64,000 bases of DNA from Urophycis tenuis. Its lineage: Eukaryota; Chordata; Actinopteri; Gadiformes; Phycidae. Each line of letters opens with the position of its first letter. Position 1 is the first letter of the stretch. The notes beneath the pieces are model-generated. The model was not told the DNA's origin. It saw nothing but the letters and a program-made list of their open reading frames with translations, and searched no databases. Below are positions 59,361 through 64,000 of this stretch, piece after piece. The stretch spans positions 5,080,124 through 5,144,123 of the forward strand of contig JAXIVH010000008.1 in assembly GCA_036785325.1 (NCBI GenBank). Direction: 5' to 3'. The translations under genes and the position numbers were made by a program.

Positions 59361-60954
59361 CCGAGACAGGCTGGCTGACCTGGGCCTTTGTTGGCAGATG
59401 TGGGAGGCACCGCCTTGGCCCTGCGTTCTGAATGCTAAGCAGAGCTGCCATTGTCTGGGGACCGAAGCAACAGCCGCATGAGCCAGGCGTTTCTCTGGCA
59501 ACCGGTAGCAGAAACAAACTGCTCTACCCCCCAAAAAATACCCCCCACCTCCCAGCCCCACCACCACACCCCAGTCATCCCATCGTGCTCTCTTCCCCTC
59601 TCCCCCCTCCCCCTCTCCAAAACTGTACAGGAAACACAACAGCACACACACATGCACGCAGGAGCATCCCCAGTGAGGGAATCCATCCCATTGGGATTGT
59701 AGAGCGCACAGAGCATAACATGCTACCACACGCCTGGCCTAGCAGACAGAGGGAGACGAGAGGGAGCCAAAAGGCCAGACGTGCACCGACTCTCCCACTA
59801 GAAGTGTGGGCAGGGTCCGAGGAAGGGAGGGTGGCTGAAAGGGTATTCATTATTCACAAATGACGATGCATTGAGAGTGCACTGTAATATTAACTCAACC
59901 CCTCCGGTGAAGCTAATCTAAAACAATAAAATATATTAGTAAAAAGAAAAATGCCAAACTAGGTCAATGTGCAAATGCAATTTATCACGTCGTTATGTTT
60001 AGCCATTGGTCTTTTATAAGATCAAGAGGGTATTGCAGCATTTATGAAGATGAAGAGATGTTTTGATAAATCCCAGCATGTTACAGGTGAACCAAATGTT
60101 GCACAAACTTTATGAAAGCTTTATAATCCAATTCAGCAAAAGACAGCGATAACGTTTCGCAGTAATGACTGTTCCATATGCTCAGAACAAAACTCAGAAC
60201 CACCAAACGCTGGCAGCGGGCCGTGAAATAATCTGAACCACCACCATCGCCTCAACATGTCAGCTACAGCCAGTGCATGGCCTCAGCGTCACTCGGCATA
60301 GAAATCAAGTTTCAGTGGAAGTGCCAATGGCAGTTACCACAGAAACCATGCGATCTCTGCAGCATAGCTTTACACCACCAGCAGATACAACAACTCTCTC
60401 ACACCACCGCCTTGGTGGTGTAGCCCAAATAAAACAGATGACATAACAGGATGACTTCATTGAAAAGTTGGATCACGACATAATAGTACTCTTTATTCAC
60501 TTCGACTTCACATTTTTTAATAGACTTCTAAATATATCAATTTGTAGGGGAAAAGTGACAATACGAAGCTGTATCGCACATTTTAATTATCATAATGTTT
60601 ATTTTAAGTCTTTAAACGCACATGCAATATAGTTTTTTTTTTTTTAAATAAAACCCGCAATGCAATGCCGACGTATCGTACATTTTACATTAGCAGACAA
60701 TACAGATTCCCAACATCAACAACACAAACGTCACACAGTCACGAACGGCAACCGTTTACAAAAGGCTGTCATCCGTAGACTCCGGCTGGCTCTGGTCGCG
60801 GCAGGCCTGTCAAGCTGGCTACCAGTGCCCCTGACCACTGGTCAACCACTGCGCCCATCGCATGATACTGCGTGGGTTTACACACCAGTGGGCAACCACT
60901 ACCCTGTGATGGATTAAGCTTTCAGTTTGTGGCGTGCCTCCGCTGGAGTGCCCT

Positions 60955-61115
60955 ACCAGCGGCTAAGCTAGCAGCCCAGTAACCAAGCTAGTGCCCTGCT
61001 AGCGGCTAGGCTATCAGCCCGGTAACCAAGCTAGTGCCCTGCTAGCGGCTAGGCTATCAGCCCGGTAACCAAGCTAGTGCCCTGCTAGCGGCTAGGCTAT
61101 CAGCCCGGTAACTAG
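60955..61115. repeat. 43-bp tandem repeat
   Basis: Three to four copies of AGCTAGTGCCCTGCTAGCGG followed by 'ctaggctatcagcccggtaacca' lie upstream of the known eif4g3 exons. The copies are nearly identical. Confidence 0.88.
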
Positions 61116-62060
61116 GCTAACGCACCTTGCTAGTAACACACTGAACAAAGCCGGTTACCGGCAAAGCCCGAGAGCTGGCCAGTGCAGCACCGTTCCCCGA
61201 CGGAAATGTTTTCAACGCGTTTGGTACAAATGGACAAATACAATGTGTCACGGCAAACCCCGAGAACACCCCACCCCTTGCGAAAAACCAGAGTAGTCGG
61301 CGTTACTACAATTTAACCGGGGTGCCATTTGTTACAGCAATGCACCCGGCATGCTAAGTCGTTAGCATGCTAGCTAGCGAATTGTCCCCTCCCCTCCTCG
61401 TACTCCACATCACTCGATCCATTACACCCAGCACCGGCTACCATTAATAAAATGCAGCTGTATTTTTTTTTTTTTTTTAAACATCAAACCCATTTCAACC
61501 TGAAAGCAAGTGGGTGATGTGTGACAGTGGAAAGCAAAAGGATACTGAGGTGGCAGACCGGCGGCCGGCTGAGGAGCGACGGGAGCTCCGGCGGTAAAGA
61601 CACTGAGGTCAGGGTAGCCCGCAGTTGGTTCGACGGAGAGGGGCCACTTCCAGGTCCGCTAACTGCGACAGTGGCGGATTTGGGACCACTTTCGTTGGCA
61701 AACTCATTGCAAAAAAAAATTACAAACAGAAACAATATCCTAATAAATACTTGTACACACAGCGCCTAGCTTGCATGCATGGAGCAAGCGTTGCAAAATT
61801 GTTGAAGCAGGCCCGGATCCCGTTGACGAACCAGGATAACGAGCTCGAATAGCAACACAAACGTCTTTTTCATGGAAAGTCGCTGTTCGGATCAGCGGTG
61901 CTATTCATGGGGACGGTGGGAGGTTTGCCTCCCTTGCCCGTCCGGAACCTCGTGGATCCGGTCCGGTTCAGTTCTTCAGATAAATATAGCAGTTATCTTG
62001 CCTCCTTCAGCAATTTAGCTTTTCTTCTCAGTTAGTCTGTTTTCTATCATTTTTCCTCAC

Positions 62061-62160
62061 GGAGATGGGAGACTTCGTCAACATGGCGTTGCGGCCGCTT
62101 CCAGCAGTCCGGCAGACAGATGATTCGGCACTTCTCGGGCAGTTACGTATATACTCGGCT
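62061..62160 (-). promoter_or_regulatory. eif4g3: Candidate first exon and core promoter of eif4g3
   Basis: On the minus strand a TATA-like GAGTATATACG (about 62142-62152) is followed within 60 bases by CAACGCCATGTTGACG and then a donor CATCTCC|GTGAGG with exon end at 62061. The ATG at 62084 would encode eight codons (MLTKSPIS) and end in phase 0. That matches the phase-0 start of exon 57777-57670. The adjoining 61500-62110 is CpG-rich. This is an inference from signals and phase only. Confidence 0.35.
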
Positions 62161-62623
62161 TATCGAAGAAGCCTGTCGAAGTATTTTCCATGACACCAAA
62201 CCTGCGGGTTTGTCTTGATTGTTTTTGACATACAATAAATGTTTCGAGACTTCACAAAACAATATTTACAAGTACGTCGTTTTTTTATGATTTGTTAAAA
62301 TTAGTATCAACAAAATAATCCACGATATGCAACGGGTCACGGCTGCCAGTTAGTATACATAATTGAAATGGCGTATTAAAGCAAAATTACAATCATTTTA
62401 TATCGCAGTCGTAACTGGCATAAACTGTATAAAATAGGGTTACTTGAACCATAACGACTGGATTCATGTGCCTCTGGCGTCATCTAGTGGATATTTTGCC
62501 ACATTGCATGATCCAAATTGAGACAATGCAAAGGGGACTCTTATTGTCCATCTTGAACGAAGGGGAGCTTCACCGGGCTTAATTCCCGCAACATTTGAAG
62601 CCAGACGGTTGTTTTAAGATAAG

Positions 62624-62629
62624 TTTATT
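62624..62629 (-). promoter_or_regulatory. Candidate polyadenylation signal of ece1
   Basis: AATAAA on the minus strand lies about 1.2 kb beyond the expected ece1 stop. The interval up to 63846 would be the 3' UTR and holds the long GT array. Confidence 0.35.
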
Positions 62630-63289
62630 AGAGAAAATAGTTTACAATAAGGCAACAGGCAAAAATGAAGACACAACATTTGCATCATAGCTTCCTTACC
62701 TAAATAGTGAAATTGACCGTAACGTTTATGCGTTGCAGCAACAATATACTTAATTTAATTCCGACACTTTCACCAATTCGATTTTCACGTGACTTTTTAA
62801 TGTAATCGTAGACTCTTCCTAATGGGGTCAATATATTAATAATTTACAAAAACAGAATCTTCATCGTCTCTTACAAAAGGTGGTGCTAAAATGTAGTTTA
62901 AAATGTGGTGTGTAAATATAGCAGTGCTGTATCTATCAAGGAATCTCATCTATCAAGGAATCTCATCGCATGGCTTCTTCTCATCTCAAGTGTCCGGTCC
63001 ACAGTGTCACCACGTTATGTACATTTGCAGTCAAACATCAATCAAGCTAAAAAAAAAAAATTAAAAAACATTAAGGATTAAAAGAACAACAATCAAACGT
63101 TGAAAAAGGCGTCCAAACGAGTGGTTCTCCAGTCATTTATCCATTGGCTTGCTTTCCCGTTTAAAAAGGTGCACACATCTGGCCCAGTAAGCAAATTAAA
63201 AACCACATTTCAGTGTTCAGGAGAGAAGGTGCCCTGCTAAATCTCTAACACACATGTAATGTCTCTGCTGAGGCATCTTCTAAGCAAGG

Positions 63290-63640
<351 letters not shown>

Positions 63641-63846
63641 TTGTGCTGGTACGGAACCTGAGGAGCATTAAGTGGTCAGGCAGTGGCAGTGGTTCGATGC
63701 CGTCTGTAGACTTTGTCCTGGTACCCTGATACCCCTGGTACCCTTGGAATCCCCCCCCCCCCCCCCCCCTCCCTCCCTCCTCCACCCACCCCCTAACCCC
63801 GGTCAGCCAATCAGAGTCCAGTGCTGTGGTGACGTCGTCGTCGTCA

Positions 63847-64000
63847 TCACCAGAGGTCACACTTGTGTGAGGGTTCATGGGCGTGTTCGGCTTGCAGTTG
63901 AAGTGCTCGGAGAACTCCGGCAGGTTGGACACGGTGCCGACCACCCGGAAGCGGACGGGCTGTGGGGGTCCGTGATCACGCCCTCGTGGAGCTCTCCGGG
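63847..64000 (-). CDS. ece1: Endothelin-converting enzyme 1, C-terminal exon (partial, frame-disrupted)
   Basis: The minus strand encodes ELHEGVITDPHSPS, then in another frame FRVVGTVSNLPEFSEHFNCK and PNTPMNPH. These match the C-terminus of ECE1, an M13 zinc metalloprotease of secretory membranes that makes active endothelins. Its position after eif4g3 matches human synteny. Two indels break the frame. About one base is missing near 63952-63956 between SPS and FRV. Two extra bases (a CA step) near 63865-63870 precede HKCDLW and a TGA at 63847-63849, the expected Cys-X-X-Trp ending being visible in the shifted frame. Assembly or read errors in a homopolymer and a CA repeat are the simplest cause. 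A damaged paralogue is the alternative. The exon runs off the window end. Confidence 0.82.

Overview
This is vertebrate nuclear DNA, almost certainly from a ray-finned (teleost) fish. Genes are split into short exons with GT-AG introns. The intergenic and intronic sequence is full of dinucleotide microsatellites, minisatellites, tRNA-derived SINEs with the teleost '...AAAAGYGTCTGCTAAATGCCC' tail, LINE 3' tails and MITEs. The extreme density of short tandem repeats recalls codfishes (Gadiformes), but that is an impression, not a demonstration. No bacterial, phage or CRISPR-type content is present.

Four protein-coding genes lie on the minus strand, in the order of human 1p36.12 (SH2D5 - HP1BP3 - EIF4G3 - ECE1): sh2d5 (463-4892, complete, nine coding exons, 404 aa); hp1bp3 (7000-13776, complete, eleven constitutive coding exons plus one possible cassette exon, 560 or 592 aa); eif4g3 (16668 to 57777, thirty recognised coding exons, plus a possible first exon at 62061-62084); and the terminal exon of ece1 (63847 to the window end). 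Exon limits were set by hand from splice consensus and checked for reading-phase continuity at every junction. All junctions agree except at one place in eif4g3 (18633-20530), where an expected exon is absent, and in ece1, where the last exon carries two small frame-breaking indels.

Layout: 1-460 sh2d5 3' flank; 463-5530 sh2d5; 5530-6999 SINE-rich spacer and hp1bp3 3' UTR; 7000-14540 hp1bp3 and its probable first exon and promoter; 14540-16667 spacer and eif4g3 3' UTR; 16668-57777 eif4g3 (W2 domain first, then MA3, linker, MIF4G, eIF4E site, variable region, PABP site, N-terminus); 57778-62200 eif4g3 5' region with a 200-N gap at 58801-59000; 62200-63846 ece1 3' UTR and spacer. The genes are functionally unrelated (synaptic adaptor, linker-histone-like chromatin protein, translation scaffold, peptide-processing metalloprotease); their neighbourhood is inherited synteny.

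The most unusual signal is that three minisatellites start exactly at an exon's 5' splice site and repeat that exon-intron junction into the intron: about 17 copies of 27 bp in hp1bp3 (8395-8877), about 25 copies of 40 bp in eif4g3 (19520-20530) and about 6 copies of about 31 bp in eif4g3 (26040-26228). Each unit is a copy of the working splice donor. Many acceptors are likewise embedded in repeat-derived pyrimidine tracts. Simple-repeat expansion is therefore shaping splice signals at both ends of introns in this window.
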